From NCBI RefSeq assembly GCF_007923445.1, contig NZ_VOJI01000004.1, positions 62,001 through 126,000 of the forward strand: 64,000 nt of DNA. Direction: 5' to 3'. This document shows positions 33,354-44,980 of this stretch, piece by piece; position 1 is the first letter of the stretch; the number at the start of each line of letters is the position of its first letter. This stretch comes from Puniceibacterium confluentis (lineage in GTDB: Bacteria > Pseudomonadota > Alphaproteobacteria > Rhodobacterales > Rhodobacteraceae). The notes under the pieces are model-generated. The model ran no database searches and was not told the DNA's origin. It saw nothing but the letters and a program-made list of their open reading frames with translations. Position numbers and translations under genes: made by a program.

Positions 33354-33500
33354 CTCCGGCCTCCGTTCGCTGCGTTATCGTTGTACATATACAATGATGT
33401 AAGCGTATTGACAATACTTGTCGCACATCTCTACCCTTGTCAACGAAGCCGGTGGTCACCTCGGATGGCCCGTTGGACAGATTTGGGAGACAGCGCTGAA
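33354..33500. promoter_or_regulatory. Divergent promoter/operator of the IclR-controlled island
   Basis: Two inverted repeats stand close together: TTGTA-CATA-TACAA (33381-33394) and GACAA-TAC-TTGTC (33410-33422). Rightward, TTGACA (33408-33413) is a perfect -35 box without a good -10 box. Leftward, TTGTCA and, 17 bases on, TATATG make a fair promoter for iclR that overlaps both repeats. Binding there would affect both directions, as expected of an IclR operator. Confidence 0.55.
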
Positions 33501-35060
33501 ATGACACGTCTGACGCAGTTCACGTCTTATGCAGACGCACAAAGGCACTATTCGAAAGACGCGCTCTGGGAGCTGTTCGACGGAACCCGCGAGCGTTTCA
33601 ACATCGCTCATGAGTGTATCGACCGGCATGTCGACGGTGACGCCGTGGCCCTGCGGGTGGCCCATGCCGACGGATCGGACGAGGTCGTCAGCTTTGCCGA
33701 GATTTCCCGCCGTTCGTCGCAGATCGCACACTATCTCAAGGGCAGGAGGGTCGGCAAAGGCGACCGGGTGGCGATCATGATCGAGCCGTCCCTGGCCTTT
33801 TATTGCGCCATATTCGGCGTGATCAAGGCCGGCGCGGTGGCGGTGCCGATGTTCTCGCTATTCGGGCCGGACGGCATCAGGCTGCGGGTCGGTGACTGTG
33901 CGCCGGAGGTGTTCTTTACCAATGCCGAAAAGGCGCCTGATGCGTCGGAAGGCGGAGCGCGGAACGTCACCGTCGTCGACCAGGCGTTTCTCGACAGTCT
34001 CGCGCACCACCCGGCCACGTTCGAATGGGACACGTCGGGCCGCGATCTTGCGGTGCTGCAATACACCTCGGGCACGACCCGTGCCCTGCCTGCCGCGGTA
34101 AAGCACAGCCACCAGTCGATCGTGACGCTGATGGTCGCCGCGCTTTATGCCACGGGCATTCGTCCCGGTGACCGGTTCTTTTGCCCGTCGTCGCCGGCAT
34201 GGGGGCACGGTCTGTGGCACGGCACGCTGGCGCCGCTGGCAATGGGGGTCTCGACCGGAACATTCAGCGGGCGGTTCGATCCGGTACGGCTGCTGCGCGC
34301 GTTGCAGGATTTCAAGATCACCAACCTGACCGCCGCCGCGACCCATTACCGGATGATGCGCAACACCGGAGAGGCCGAGAATTTCAATTTTGTCTTCGAC
34401 AAGCTGAGCTTTACCGGAGAGCCGATCGACAGTGAAACCGCCGCCTACGTCGAACGTGTCTTCGGCTCCAAGGTGCGGTCGATGTACGGCACGACCGAGA
34501 TCGGTGTGATCATTTCAAACTATCCCGGCGCCGATGACCTCGAAGTGCGGGACGGCGCCATGGGCAAGGCGGTGCCGGGGGTCGAGGTCGAGGTGCAGCG
34601 CCCCGACGGCAGCCCGGCCGACCCCGAGGAAACCGGCGAGCTGATGGTCAGGAAACACGGCGCGTGGTTCCCGACCAAGGATCTGGGCCGGGTCGATGCC
34701 GATGGTTATTTCTACCACGGGGGGCGGGCCGACGACGTGATCATCTCGGCCGGCTGGACCATCGGCGCGGTCGAGGTCGAAGACGCGGTCCTGAGCCACC
34801 CGGCTGTGGCGGAATGCGCCGTCATCGGTGCGCCGGACGCCGTGCGCGGTCTGGTGGTCAAGGCCTTCATCATCCTCAAGTCCGCCGAGACCGACGGCCT
34901 GGTCAAAAGCATCCAGGACCATGTGCGCGCCAGGCTCGCCCGGCATGAATACCCCCGCCAGATCGAATTTGTCACCGAGCTGCCAAAGACACCGGCCGGC
35001 AAGGTGAACCGCAAGGTCCTGCGCGATCAGCAGGCCAAGAAACTGAACGCCGCGGAGTGA
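33501..35060 (+). CDS. AMP-forming acyl-CoA synthetase
   Basis: A 519-residue adenylating ligase that joins an acid to CoA with ATP. The phosphate-binding loop reads LQYTSGTTRALPAAVKHSH, with Arg-Ala where most have Gly-Leu; later motifs are SMYGTTEIGV, WFPTKDLGRVDADGYFYHGGRADDVI and the catalytic lysine motif PKTPAGKVNRKVLRDQ. The layout resembles medium-chain or benzoate-type synthetases. ATG at 33501 has GGGAGA ten bases upstream; an in-frame ATG at 33465 is also open. First gene of the rightward operon, followed by the dehydratase 40 bp later. The substrate is probably the acid taken up by the TRAP transporter. Confidence 0.9.
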   Translation: MTRLTQFTSYADAQRHYSKDALWELFDGTRERFNIAHECIDRHVDGDAVALRVAHADGSDEVVSFAEISRRSSQIAHYLKGRRVGKGDRVAIMIEPSLAFYCAIFGVIKAGAVAVPMFSLFGPDGIRLRVGDCAPEVFFTNAEKAPDASEGGARNVTVVDQAFLDSLAHHPATFEWDTSGRDLAVLQYTSGTTRALPAAVKHSHQSIVTLMVAALYATGIRPGDRFFCPSSPAWGHGLWHGTLAPLAMGVSTGTFSGRFDPVRLLRALQDFKITNLTAAATHYRMMRNTGEAENFNFVFDKLSFTGEPIDSETAAYVERVFGSKVRSMYGTTEIGVIISNYPGADDLEVRDGAMGKAVPGVEVEVQRPDGSPADPEETGELMVRKHGAWFPTKDLGRVDADGYFYHGGRADDVIISAGWTIGAVEVEDAVLSHPAVAECAVIGAPDAVRGLVVKAFIILKSAETDGLVKSIQDHVRARLARHEYPRQIEFVTELPKTPAGKVNRKVLRDQQAKKLNAAE

Positions 35061-35100
35061 TCCGCCCCGCCTATCTCTATCTGCATTCAAGGAGACCAAG

Positions 35101-36237
35101 ATGAACGACATGACCCGGAAATTTCCCAAGATCACCGAGGACGGCCTTGCCGATCTGCGCCAGCGTATCGGCGTGAGGATCGAAAAGACGGTCGAACCCT
35201 GGTGCTATGAGGCGACCCGCGACAACATCCGTCATTACGCCCACGGCATCGGCGACGACAACCCGCTGTGGTGCGACCCGGAATATGCCAAGACCACCAA
35301 ATACGGCGATGTCCTGGCGCTGCCCAGCTTCCTGTTCTCCACCAGCCGGATCATCTCGGGCTATGTGGGCGGCCTGCCGGGCGTCCATGCCATGTGGTCG
35401 GGCGCGAACTGGACCTGGCACAAGCCGATCCTGCGCAACACCGAATTCCGCACCGAGGCCTACCTCAAGGATCTGGTCGAACATGATACGCGGTTCGCCG
35501 GCAAGGCGATCCAGCAGATCTATCATGTGGATTTTTACGACGCCAAGACTGGCGAGATGCTGGCCGAGGCCGACAGCTGGTGTTTCCGCACCGATCGCGA
35601 TCAGGCGCGGGAAAATGGCACCAAATACACCGAAGCCAAGGAAAAGGGCCGCCACGTCTATACCCAGGAAGAGCTGGACAAGTTCTACAAGTATTACGAA
35701 CAGGAAACTGTCCGCGGCGCCGAGACCCGGTATTGGGACGACGTGACCGTCGGTGAAGAACTGCCGACGATGGTCAAGGGGCCGATGACCGCCACCGGAT
35801 TCATCTGTTACGCGCAGGGCTGGGGCGGGCTGTACATCCGTGCCAACAAGCTGGCCTGGCAGTTGCAGCAGAAACACCCGAGCGCCGGCATCAAGAACAA
35901 GTTCGGAATTCCCGATTGTCCCGAGCGGGTGCACTGGGAAGAAGAATTTGCGCTGGAGGTCGGTGCTCCCGGCGCCTATGACTACGGCCCCGAGCGGACT
36001 TCGTGGCTGACCCAGCAGATCACCAGCTGGATGGGCGACGACGGTTTCCTTGCGCAGGCCAAATGCCAGGTCCGTCGGCACAATCCCGAAGGCGACTTTA
36101 TCCTGATCAACGGCACCGTGACCCGCAAATACGAGGAAAACGGCCGCTACCTGCTGGAAATCCAGCAACGGGCCGAACAGCAGGATGGCGAGATGTCCGC
36201 CGTCGGGTCCGCAATTGTCGAGCTTCCCAAGCGCTGA
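35101..36237 (+). CDS. Two-hotdog MaoC/FAS1-like acyl-CoA dehydratase
   Basis: A 378-residue protein made of two hotdog domains. The first (about residues 25-165) begins YEATRDNIRHYAHGIGDDNPLW, with LALPSFLFSTSR; the second starts near residue 210 (YWDDVTVGEELPTMVKGPM) and contains YDYGPERTSWLTQQITSWMG and GTVTRKYEENGRYLLEI. Enzymes of this build add or remove water at acyl-CoA esters, for example mesaconyl-CoA hydratase and methylmalyl-CoA dehydratase, which act on branched substrates. RBS AAGGAGACC precedes the ATG. Position between the CoA ligase and the TRAP genes suggests that it dehydrates the activated hydroxy acid. Confidence 0.8.
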   Translation: MNDMTRKFPKITEDGLADLRQRIGVRIEKTVEPWCYEATRDNIRHYAHGIGDDNPLWCDPEYAKTTKYGDVLALPSFLFSTSRIISGYVGGLPGVHAMWSGANWTWHKPILRNTEFRTEAYLKDLVEHDTRFAGKAIQQIYHVDFYDAKTGEMLAEADSWCFRTDRDQARENGTKYTEAKEKGRHVYTQEELDKFYKYYEQETVRGAETRYWDDVTVGEELPTMVKGPMTATGFICYAQGWGGLYIRANKLAWQLQQKHPSAGIKNKFGIPDCPERVHWEEEFALEVGAPGAYDYGPERTSWLTQQITSWMGDDGFLAQAKCQVRRHNPEGDFILINGTVTRKYEENGRYLLEIQQRAEQQDGEMSAVGSAIVELPKR

Positions 36238-36269
36238 GGAAGTTTCGCGTCAACCGCTGGGAGGCGACG

Positions 36270-36758
36270 TTGCACGTTCTGGGAAAACTTTTGTCAAAAC
36301 TAGAGGATACCCTCCATCTCGGAGGGTGCCTCGCCCTTGTCGCGGTCGCGGCGCTGATCAACGCGGACATCCTGCTGCGGCTTTTCTTCAATGAACCGGT
36401 GCAGATCCAGTTCGAACTGACAGAGCTTTACCTGATGCCCGCGCTTGCGACGCTGTCGCTGTCCCGGGTGTTCCGGGACGGCGGACATCTCGCGCTCGAC
36501 TTCGGGCCAGAGTCCCTGCCGGGGCTTTTGGGCAGGGGGATCGCGCTGGCGCGATTGCTGGTGCCTGCGGCGTTCTTTGCCGCCGTCACTTACATGTCCG
36601 GCAAATTTGCCTTCAAGGCCTTTGCCCGCAACGACGTCGAATATGGCGTCCTCGACTGGCCGCTGGGCTGGGCCTATGCCGTCATTCCGCTGGGATGTGG
36701 CGTGCTGGTCCTGCGGCTGATCCACGACGCCCTGGTACCGGGCGAACACAAGTCCTGA
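36270..36758 (+). CDS. TRAP transporter small permease (DctQ type)
   Basis: A 162-residue membrane protein with four predicted helices, including LALVAVAALINADILLRLFF, LVPAAFFAAVTYMSG and AVIPLGCGVLVLRLI. The pattern FELTELYLMPALATLSLSRVFRDGGHLALDF is typical of DctQ subunits (quoted here only to its first twenty residues: FELTELYLMPALATLSLSRV). The start is a TTG at 36270, set by GGGAGG five bases upstream. It is followed 26 bp later by the binding-protein gene and then the large permease, a complete TRAP system in one operon. Confidence 0.9.
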   Translation: MHVLGKLLSKLEDTLHLGGCLALVAVAALINADILLRLFFNEPVQIQFELTELYLMPALATLSLSRVFRDGGHLALDFGPESLPGLLGRGIALARLLVPAAFFAAVTYMSGKFAFKAFARNDVEYGVLDWPLGWAYAVIPLGCGVLVLRLIHDALVPGEHKS

Positions 36759-36784
36759 CACAAGATCTCTGGGAGGAGAACACA

Positions 36785-37789
36785 ATGAAACCGATGAACA
36801 CACTGATGGCCGCAGTTGTCGGCGCGCTGGCGATGAACGCCGGATCCGCCACAGCGGAAACAACCCTGCGTCTGGGGGATTTCCAGTCCACCAGCCATAT
36901 CGTGTCCCTCGAAGGGACAACAAAGTGGATGGCGGCTGTTGAGGAGGCGACGGGCGGCGAGATCAAGTTCGAACATTTCCCGTCGCAGCAGGCGGCGAAA
37001 TCCGAGGCACAGCTGGATGCCGTCAACAACGGCATTCTGGACGCCGCCTTGTTGGGCGCGCTCTATCATGCAGAGTCGCTGCCGCTGAATTCGGTGGTCG
37101 GCCTGCCGGGATACTACGGGTCCGCGGTTCAGGGCACCCAGGCGCTACAGACCATGCTGCAGGAAGGTCCGATGCGCGAAGAATTTCTCGCGGCCGGCGT
37201 GACGCCGATCTTCGGCTTCGTGCTGCCGCCCTACCAGGTCCTGGCCAAGAAACATCTGGGTGCGCCGACCGACTGGAATGCGCTGGATGTGCGCACGTCG
37301 GGGTCGACTCAGGCCATGACCGCGCGGGCGCTGGGCGCAGTCGGCATCTCGATCCCCGGTCCCGAGGTCTACACGGCGGTCGAACGCGGTCGGCTGGACG
37401 CGGTGCTGTTCCCGCTGGCCTCGGTCCCGGGCTACAAGCTCAACGAAGTGGTCAGCCATATTTCCACCAACGGCTCCTTTGGCGGATACAGCTTTGTCAT
37501 GGTGCTGGGGACCTCTGTCTTTGAGGGCCTGTCGGACGAGGTAAAGGCGGAAATGATGCGCCTTGGCAGTGAAGCCGCAACCCACGTCGCGCAGGCACAG
37601 GATTCATCGGTCAGCGAACTCATCGGCCAGTGGAAGGGCGAGGGGATCGACACATACACATTCTCTGATACCGAACTGGGCGCGGTGAGCGATGCATTGA
37701 TGATGGTCAGCGCGGACTGGGTCGAGCGGATCAAGAACGATCAGGCGGCGATGATCCTCGACACCTATCGCTCGCTGACCAGCGAATAA
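36785..37789 (+). CDS. TRAP transporter substrate-binding protein (DctP type)
   Basis: A 334-residue periplasmic protein. The signal peptide (MNTLMAAVVGALAMNAGSATA) is followed by LRLGDFQSTSHIVSLEGTTK, the LNSVVGLPGY and VLPPYQVLAKKHLGAPTDW segments, and NALDVRTSGSTQAMTARALG, whose Arg is the conserved carboxylate-binding residue of DctP proteins. So the ligand is an organic acid. ATG at 36785 is fixed by GGGAGGAGA. It lies between the two permease genes of the same system. The exact acid cannot be read from the sequence. Confidence 0.9.
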   Translation: MKPMNTLMAAVVGALAMNAGSATAETTLRLGDFQSTSHIVSLEGTTKWMAAVEEATGGEIKFEHFPSQQAAKSEAQLDAVNNGILDAALLGALYHAESLPLNSVVGLPGYYGSAVQGTQALQTMLQEGPMREEFLAAGVTPIFGFVLPPYQVLAKKHLGAPTDWNALDVRTSGSTQAMTARALGAVGISIPGPEVYTAVERGRLDAVLFPLASVPGYKLNEVVSHISTNGSFGGYSFVMVLGTSVFEGLSDEVKAEMMRLGSEAATHVAQAQDSSVSELIGQWKGEGIDTYTFSDTELGAVSDALMMVSADWVERIKNDQAAMILDTYRSLTSE

Positions 37790-37863
37790 GCCGCAACCGT
37801 GCAAGCAATCACTCGGGCGGTCGCCGACGCGGCCGCCCCAACAAAGGAGTGCGAGTCCCGTCG

Positions 37864-39153
37864 ATGCTGACATTCATTGCCATACTCTTCCTGCTCGCCG
37901 TGCTCATGGTCTTCCGGATGCCGATTGCCTTTGCCATGGGGCTGGTGGGCTTCTTCGGCCTGGCCGCACAGCTTGGGCTGCGCCCGGCACTCGCGGTGCT
38001 GGAACGGACCTTTTACGACACGTCGTCGTCCTTCATCCTGGTGGCAATTCCGCTGTTCATTCTCATGGCCGAACTTCTGACGGCCGGTGACGTGACACGC
38101 CGGGCAATCATCGCCTGCCAGTCGTGGATCGGCCACGTCAAGGGCGGGCTGGCGATGGCAACGGTCGGTGCCTCGGTTCTGCTGGCGGCGCTTGTCGGCA
38201 GCTCGACCGCTTCGACTGCGGCGATGTCGGCCTCGGCCTTTCCCGAGATGCGCCGCCACAACTATTCGGACCGGCTGGCCGCAGCGGTGGTCAGTGTCGG
38301 CGGCACACTCGCCGTGGTCGTGCCCCCCTCGATCGTGCTGGTGGTCTACGGCGTGCTGACCGAAACCTCGATCGGCAAACTGTTCATTGCGGGCATCGTT
38401 CCCGGCCTGCTGACCGCCGCCGGACTGGCGGTGGTGATCAAGGTGATTGCCCACACCACCGACCAGGCCCCCAGGGGCGCGCGCTTCGAGGCCAAGAAGG
38501 CCCTGCTGGACAGCCGTCACGTCATTCCCATGGCGATGCTCATGGTGGCGGTGATCGGGGCGATTTACGCCGGCATCGCCTCTCCCTCCGAGGCGGCGGC
38601 GCTTGGGGTCATGGGGTCTCTGATCATCGTGCTGTTCCAGCGCAGTCTGAGCTTTGCCGCCTTCAACCAGTCAGTCAGCGGCGCGATCCGGGCAACGGTG
38701 ATGATCGTCACGATCGTGGCCTGCTCGGCGATCTTTGCCAACTATCTCGCGTTCACCCGCATCACCCAGAACATGCTGGAATTCGTTGCCACAACCGATC
38801 TGCCTCCCGCGGCGATCATGGGCATCATCATCCTCGCCCTGCTGGTGATGGGCATGTTCATGGACCAGCTGGCGATCCTGTCGCTGGCGATGCCACTGGC
38901 GTTCCCGATCGCCATGGCGCTCGAGTACAATCCTGTCTGGTTCGGCATCGTGGTCACAAAGACCGTCGAGATCGGACTGCTGACACCACCTCTGGGCTTG
39001 AACGCCTATGTGGCAGCGGCGCAGACCGGCGTTCCGCTCCGGACGATCTTTCGCGGCATATTGCCGTTCCTCGGTATGGAACTCATCGTCCTGCTGCTAT
39101 TAATCTGTTTTCCGCAGGTCACACTGTTCCTGCCGGACTTCATGACCCGCTGA
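37864..39153 (+). CDS. TRAP transporter large permease (DctM type)
   Basis: A 429-residue inner-membrane protein with about twelve hydrophobic segments ([51 protein letters not shown]). Family marks are [21 protein letters not shown] and [19 protein letters not shown] near the substrate path, and [12 protein letters not shown] near the end. It imports the organic acid with sodium or protons together with the two preceding gene products. The start at 37864 lies 14 bases after AAGGAG, slightly long; a GTG at 37849 adjoins that site too closely. Confidence 0.9.
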   Translation: MLTFIAILFLLAVLMVFRMPIAFAMGLVGFFGLAAQLGLRPALAVLERTFYDTSSSFILVAIPLFILMAELLTAGDVTRRAIIACQSWIGHVKGGLAMATVGASVLLAALVGSSTASTAAMSASAFPEMRRHNYSDRLAAAVVSVGGTLAVVVPPSIVLVVYGVLTETSIGKLFIAGIVPGLLTAAGLAVVIKVIAHTTDQAPRGARFEAKKALLDSRHVIPMAMLMVAVIGAIYAGIASPSEAAALGVMGSLIIVLFQRSLSFAAFNQSVSGAIRATVMIVTIVACSAIFANYLAFTRITQNMLEFVATTDLPPAAIMGIIILALLVMGMFMDQLAILSLAMPLAFPIAMALEYNPVWFGIVVTKTVEIGLLTPPLGLNAYVAAAQTGVPLRTIFRGILPFLGMELIVLLLLICFPQVTLFLPDFMTR

Positions 39154-39256
39154 CGCAGGCTTCAATCAGACAATCGCTGCGTTCACCCGATACCCGCACG
39201 TTCCAGGCGTGATACGATTCGGCTGCACGGCACCAGAACAAGGAGATTTGACAGTA

Positions 39257-40863
<1,607 letters not shown>

Positions 40864-40864
<1 letters not shown>

Positions 40865-42867
40865 TGATGAAACCGTTCAACAAAATACTGATCGCCAACC
40901 GCGGCGAAATCGCCTGCCGTATCATCCGCACCGCCCGGGCCCTCGGGGTCGGGACCGTGGCCGTCTATTCCGATGCCGATGCGCAGGCCCAGCATGTGGC
41001 GCTGGCTGACGCGGCGGTGCACATCGGCCCACCCGCGGTGTCCCAAAGCTATCTGCGGGGGGATGTGATCATTCAGGCCGCGCTGGACAGCGGGGCGCAG
41101 GCGATCCATCCCGGCTATGGTTTCCTGTCCGAAAACCCGGACTTCGTCGACGCTGTGGAGCAGGCCGGTCTGGTGTTCATCGGCCCCTCGGCCAGCGCGA
41201 TCCGGGCCATGGGGCTCAAGGATGCGGCGAAAAAGCTGATGCAACAGGCCGGTGTGCCGGTCGTGCCCGGCTATCATGGTGAAAATCAGGACCCTGCATT
41301 CCTGTCCGCACAGGCGGATGACATCGGCTATCCGGTGCTGATCAAGGCGCGGGCGGGCGGCGGCGGCAAAGGCATGCGGCGCGTCGATGACCCGTCTGAC
41401 TTTGCCGCCGCGCTCGCCTCGGCGCAGCGCGAAGGTGTGTCGGCCTTTGGCGACGGCCATGTGCTGATCGAAAAATACGTGTCCGCGCCGCGCCATATCG
41501 AAGTGCAGGTGTTCGGCGACAGTCACGGCAACGTGGTGCATCTGTTCGAACGCGACTGCTCGCTTCAGCGCCGCCACCAGAAAGTGATCGAGGAAGCGCC
41601 GGCGCCCGGCATGACCGGTGACGTGCGTGCGGCGATGACCGAGGCCGCGGTGACAGCCGCAAAGGCCATCGGCTATTCCGGTGCCGGCACCATCGAGTTC
41701 ATAGCCGACGGGTCCGGCCCGCTGCGTCCCGACGGGTTCTGGTTCATGGAGATGAACACCCGCCTGCAGGTCGAACACCCGGTGACCGAAGCGATCACCG
41801 GCGTCGATCTGGTTGCCTGGCAACTGCTGGTCGCTGCCGGTGCGCCGCTGCCCTGCACGCAGGACCAGCTGACGATCAGTGGCCACGCCTTCGAGGCACG
41901 GCTTTACGCCGAAGACCCCGGCAACAATTTCCTGCCCGCCACCGGCACCCTGCATCATCTGTCGTTCCATGACGGCGCGCGCAATGACACCGGCGTGCGC
42001 AGCGGTGACGAGATCAGCCCCTGGTACGACCCGATGATCGCCAAGATCATCACCCATGGTGCCACCCGGGCCGAGGCGCTTGACCGTCTGCGCACCGCGC
42101 TGGCGCAGACCCATGTGGCGGGGACGGTCACCAATGCCGGGTTTCTGGCGGCGCTGGCGGCGCACCAGGGATTCAACGCCGGGCACTTCGACACCGGCCT
42201 GATCGCCCGCGACCTTGACACGCTCTGTGCCGCAGTGCCGCTCAGCGAAACCCATCTTGCCTTTGCCGCGTATTCGGCGCTGGACCTCGCGCCGGGGGCA
42301 TCCGGTGGCGGAACGCCGCCGGGCTGGCGGCTCTGGGGCACGGCACAGACCGAGGTTCTCATGCTGCACGGCACCGAGACACTGGCGCGGACCCTCAGTT
42401 TCGAAAGCGGTGACAGCGTCACCCTCAGCGGTGGCCCGGAACCGGTCACCCTGTCCGAGATCCGCCGCGACGGCGCGGCGCTCTCTGCCCGCGTCGGCGC
42501 ACAGCGCATCCGCTGCGGCGCACGGGTCGCGCGTGCGGATCTGGGCGCCGGGGCGCTGGTCTCGGTGCTCTCAGAGGGGCGGACCACGGATCTGATCGTA
42601 CCGGACGCCCGTTCGGGGCAGGCAGCGCGCGCCGATACCGGCAATGCGGTCCTGGCGCCGATGACCGGTGTCGTGATCCAGTTGTCGGCAGCGATCGGCG
42701 ACCGGGTGACCCAGGGCCAGGTCCTGGGGGTGATGGAGGCCATGAAGATGGAAACAACCCTTGTCGCGCCGCGCGACGGCATCATTGCCGCAGTGGCCTG
42801 CGCAGTCGGCGCCCCGGTCGAGGGCGGTCTTGCACTGATCACCTTTGAAGACGAGGCGGCGGAATGA
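40864..42867 (+). CDS. mccA: Methylcrotonyl-CoA-type carboxylase, biotin (alpha) subunit
   Basis: A 667-residue biotin carboxylase/biotin carrier protein. The N-terminal carboxylase shows NKILIANRGEIACRIIRTAR, IHPGYGFLSENPDFVD, the ATP-grasp loop KARAGGGGKGMRRV, HRRHQKVIEEAPAPG-like QRRHQKVIEEAPAPG and FMEMNTRLQVEHPVTE. The carrier domain at the end has VMEAMKMETT with the biotinylated lysine. Start: TGATG overlap with the mccB stop (ATG at 40864 or 40867). The linker between the domains (about residues 450-580) is the usual poorly conserved BT-type region. It works with MccB in an alpha6-beta6 type complex in relatives. Confidence 0.95.
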
Positions 42868-43727
42868 GCGATGCGGTGCGCGTCTACGAGGTGGGTCCGC
42901 GGGACGGACTGCAGAACGAGACGCAGATCATCCCGACCGCCCGCAAGATCGAACTGATCGACCTCTTGTCCCGCGCCGGGTTCCGCAAGATCGAGGCAAC
43001 CAGTTTTGTTTCCCCCAGATGGGTGCCGCAGCTGGCCGATGCCGCCGAGGTCATGGCGGGAATCCAGCGCCACGATGCGGTGGATTACGCCGTGCTTACA
43101 CCCAATCTCAAGGGGGCCGAACTAGCCATCGCAGCCGGGGCCGACGAACTGGCAATCTTCGCCTCGGCCTCGGAGGGGTTCAGTCAAAAGAACATCAATT
43201 GCTCGATCGCGGAAAGCCTCAGCCGTTTCGAACCGGTGATGGGCGTCGCTGAAAAGGCCTTTGTTCCGGTGCGCGGCTACGTCTCATGCGTCGCTGTCTG
43301 CCCCTATGACGGCGCGGTGGACCCGCGGGCGGTGCGCGACGTGGCCCGTCGGTTGTTCGACATGGGATGTTACGAAATTGCGCTGGGCGACACCATCGGG
43401 GCCGGCACGCCGGAAAGCATCCGGCGGATGATCGAAGAGGTGCTGACAGAGATCCCGGCAGAGCGGCTGGCCGGGCATTTCCACGACACCGGTGACACCG
43501 CGATCGACAATGTCCGCGTCGCGCTGGATCTGGGGCTGCGCACCTTTGACAGCGCGGTTGGCGGGCTCGGCGGCTGCCCCTACGCCCCGGGAGCCAAGGG
43601 CAACCTGTCGACTGCGGTTCTGGTCGAAATGTTGCAGGCCGAAGGGTTCGACACCGGCATCGACCTGCAAGCCCTGGCCCTGGCCGAGGCCTGTATCGCC
43701 GCGATGAAATCCGTCCCCCCAACTTGA
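42864..43727 (+). CDS. mvaB: Hydroxymethylglutaryl-CoA lyase
   Basis: A 287-residue TIM-barrel lyase that splits 3-hydroxy-3-methylglutaryl-CoA into acetoacetate and acetyl-CoA. It has EVGPRDGLQNE, RKIEATSFVSPRWVPQLAD, IALGDTIGAGTP and GHFHDTGDTA (metal-binding histidines), and the catalytic cysteine loop GGLGGCPYAPGAKGNLST. In most HMG-CoA lyases that loop reads GASGN, so Lys here is a small departure. It starts four bases inside the end of mccA (ATGA). Last carbon-splitting step of the proposed pathway. Confidence 0.9.
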   Translation: MSDAVRVYEVGPRDGLQNETQIIPTARKIELIDLLSRAGFRKIEATSFVSPRWVPQLADAAEVMAGIQRHDAVDYAVLTPNLKGAELAIAAGADELAIFASASEGFSQKNINCSIAESLSRFEPVMGVAEKAFVPVRGYVSCVAVCPYDGAVDPRAVRDVARRLFDMGCYEIALGDTIGAGTPESIRRMIEEVLTEIPAERLAGHFHDTGDTAIDNVRVALDLGLRTFDSAVGGLGGCPYAPGAKGNLSTAVLVEMLQAEGFDTGIDLQALALAEACIAAMKSVPPT

Positions 43728-43740
43728 CAGGAAAACCGTC

Positions 43741-44523
43741 ATGACATTCCAGACCCTCAGCGTCGCGACCGATGCCCGCGGGATCGCGCAGGTCACGCTG
43801 CAGCGCCCGGACAAGCACAATGCGATGAACGCGCAGATGATCGCCGAACTGACCGAGGTTGCCCGTGAACTGGGCGCGGACGACGCGGTGCGCGCCGTGG
43901 TCCTGTCGGGGGCAGGCCGGACCTTCTGCGCGGGTGGCGATCTGGCCTGGATGCGCGATCAGGCCGCACAGGACCGTCCCGGAAAGGTGGCCGGCGCCCG
44001 CGCGCTGGCGGACATGCTGGGGTTGTGGAACGCGCTGCCCAAGCCGCTGATCGGCCGGGTGCACGGTGCAGCCTATGGCGGCGGTCTCGGGCTGGTCGCG
44101 GTGTGTGATATCGTATTGGCAGAAAGCAGCACGCGCTTTGCGCTGACCGAAACCCGCCTGGGGCTGATCCCGGCCACCATTGGTCCTTTCGTCGTCGCCC
44201 GCCTGGGCGCGGCCTTTGCCCGGCAGGTGTTCTTTAACGCCAGACCCTTTGACGTTGCATTTCTGATCCGGGCCGGACTTGTCGCCCACGCCTGTCCGGC
44301 GGCGGATCTGGACGCCGCTGTCGAAGCCGAGGTGACCGGCATTCTCGACTGTGCGCCCGGCGCTGTCGCCGCCGCCAAGGCGCTGTGCCGGAGCCTTTCC
44401 GGCCACGATCCGGCACAGGCCGCCGAAATGACCGCAAACGCGCTGGCCGACCGTTGGGAAACCGCAGAAACCCAGAACGGCATCGCGGCCTTCTTTGCAA
44501 AGGTGCCGCCTCCCTGGCAGTAG
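43741..44523 (+). CDS. Enoyl-CoA hydratase, probably methylglutaconyl-CoA hydratase
   Basis: A 260-residue crotonase-family protein. ATLQRPDKHNAMNAQMIAEL-like VTLQRPDKHNAMNAQMIAEL, GRTFCAGGDLAWMRDQA (oxyanion loop), GAAYGGGLGLVAVCDIVLA and ALTETRLGLIPATIGPFVV are the standard blocks; Glu in the last of these is expected to be catalytic. The AWMRD variant after GGDL is common in LiuC/AUH-type methylglutaconyl-CoA hydratases. It follows mvaB by 13 bp and would link the MCC product to HMG-CoA. It is the last gene of the island; no acyl-CoA dehydrogenase gene follows. Confidence 0.85.
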   Translation: MTFQTLSVATDARGIAQVTLQRPDKHNAMNAQMIAELTEVARELGADDAVRAVVLSGAGRTFCAGGDLAWMRDQAAQDRPGKVAGARALADMLGLWNALPKPLIGRVHGAAYGGGLGLVAVCDIVLAESSTRFALTETRLGLIPATIGPFVVARLGAAFARQVFFNARPFDVAFLIRAGLVAHACPAADLDAAVEAEVTGILDCAPGAVAAAKALCRSLSGHDPAQAAEMTANALADRWETAETQNGIAAFFAKVPPPWQ

Positions 44524-44980
44524 GAAGATCCACACGGCGCCAAAGTCCCGCCAGCCGGTAAGGTGCGTGCGGGACGTTTAGTCGCGCCTGTTGTGCGCGG
44601 CCGACCCGGCTTCGATGTCTTCCGGGCGGGGTCGGATAACATGATCGGCGATGCAAAGGGCAGGCTGCGTCCCGGGCCTGCCGGAGTGACAGGCACCCAC
44701 TGCCTTGACCGCAAACGGTTTCCCGGCCTGTATCTGCAGGCGGATCACCCTCTGGCACGGCACGACAGGCAGGAAATTTCCGTCACAGAAGGTCTGTTTC
44801 GCGGGCCTGTTGCCGCCATGACTCCGGCCGGGAGACCGTCGCAGAGGGGCATCACGAAGGCGCGAAATCGCCACCGCAGGCAGGCGCGCACTGGAAACCC
44901 TGGAATTCAGGCGTATAGAGCAGGCTTACCGCTTCTTCAGACAGGCCCGCACACGGCCGCCGCCAGAGTACCCGGACGTC
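44524..44980. other. Intergenic region, no gene seen
   Basis: 457 bases between the hydratase and oxidoreductase genes. Open frames on both strands exist but carry no recognisable domain, no ribosome site and read as Arg/Pro/Gly-rich noise. No RNA gene, terminator with a T-run or clear promoter was recognised. Confidence 0.4.
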
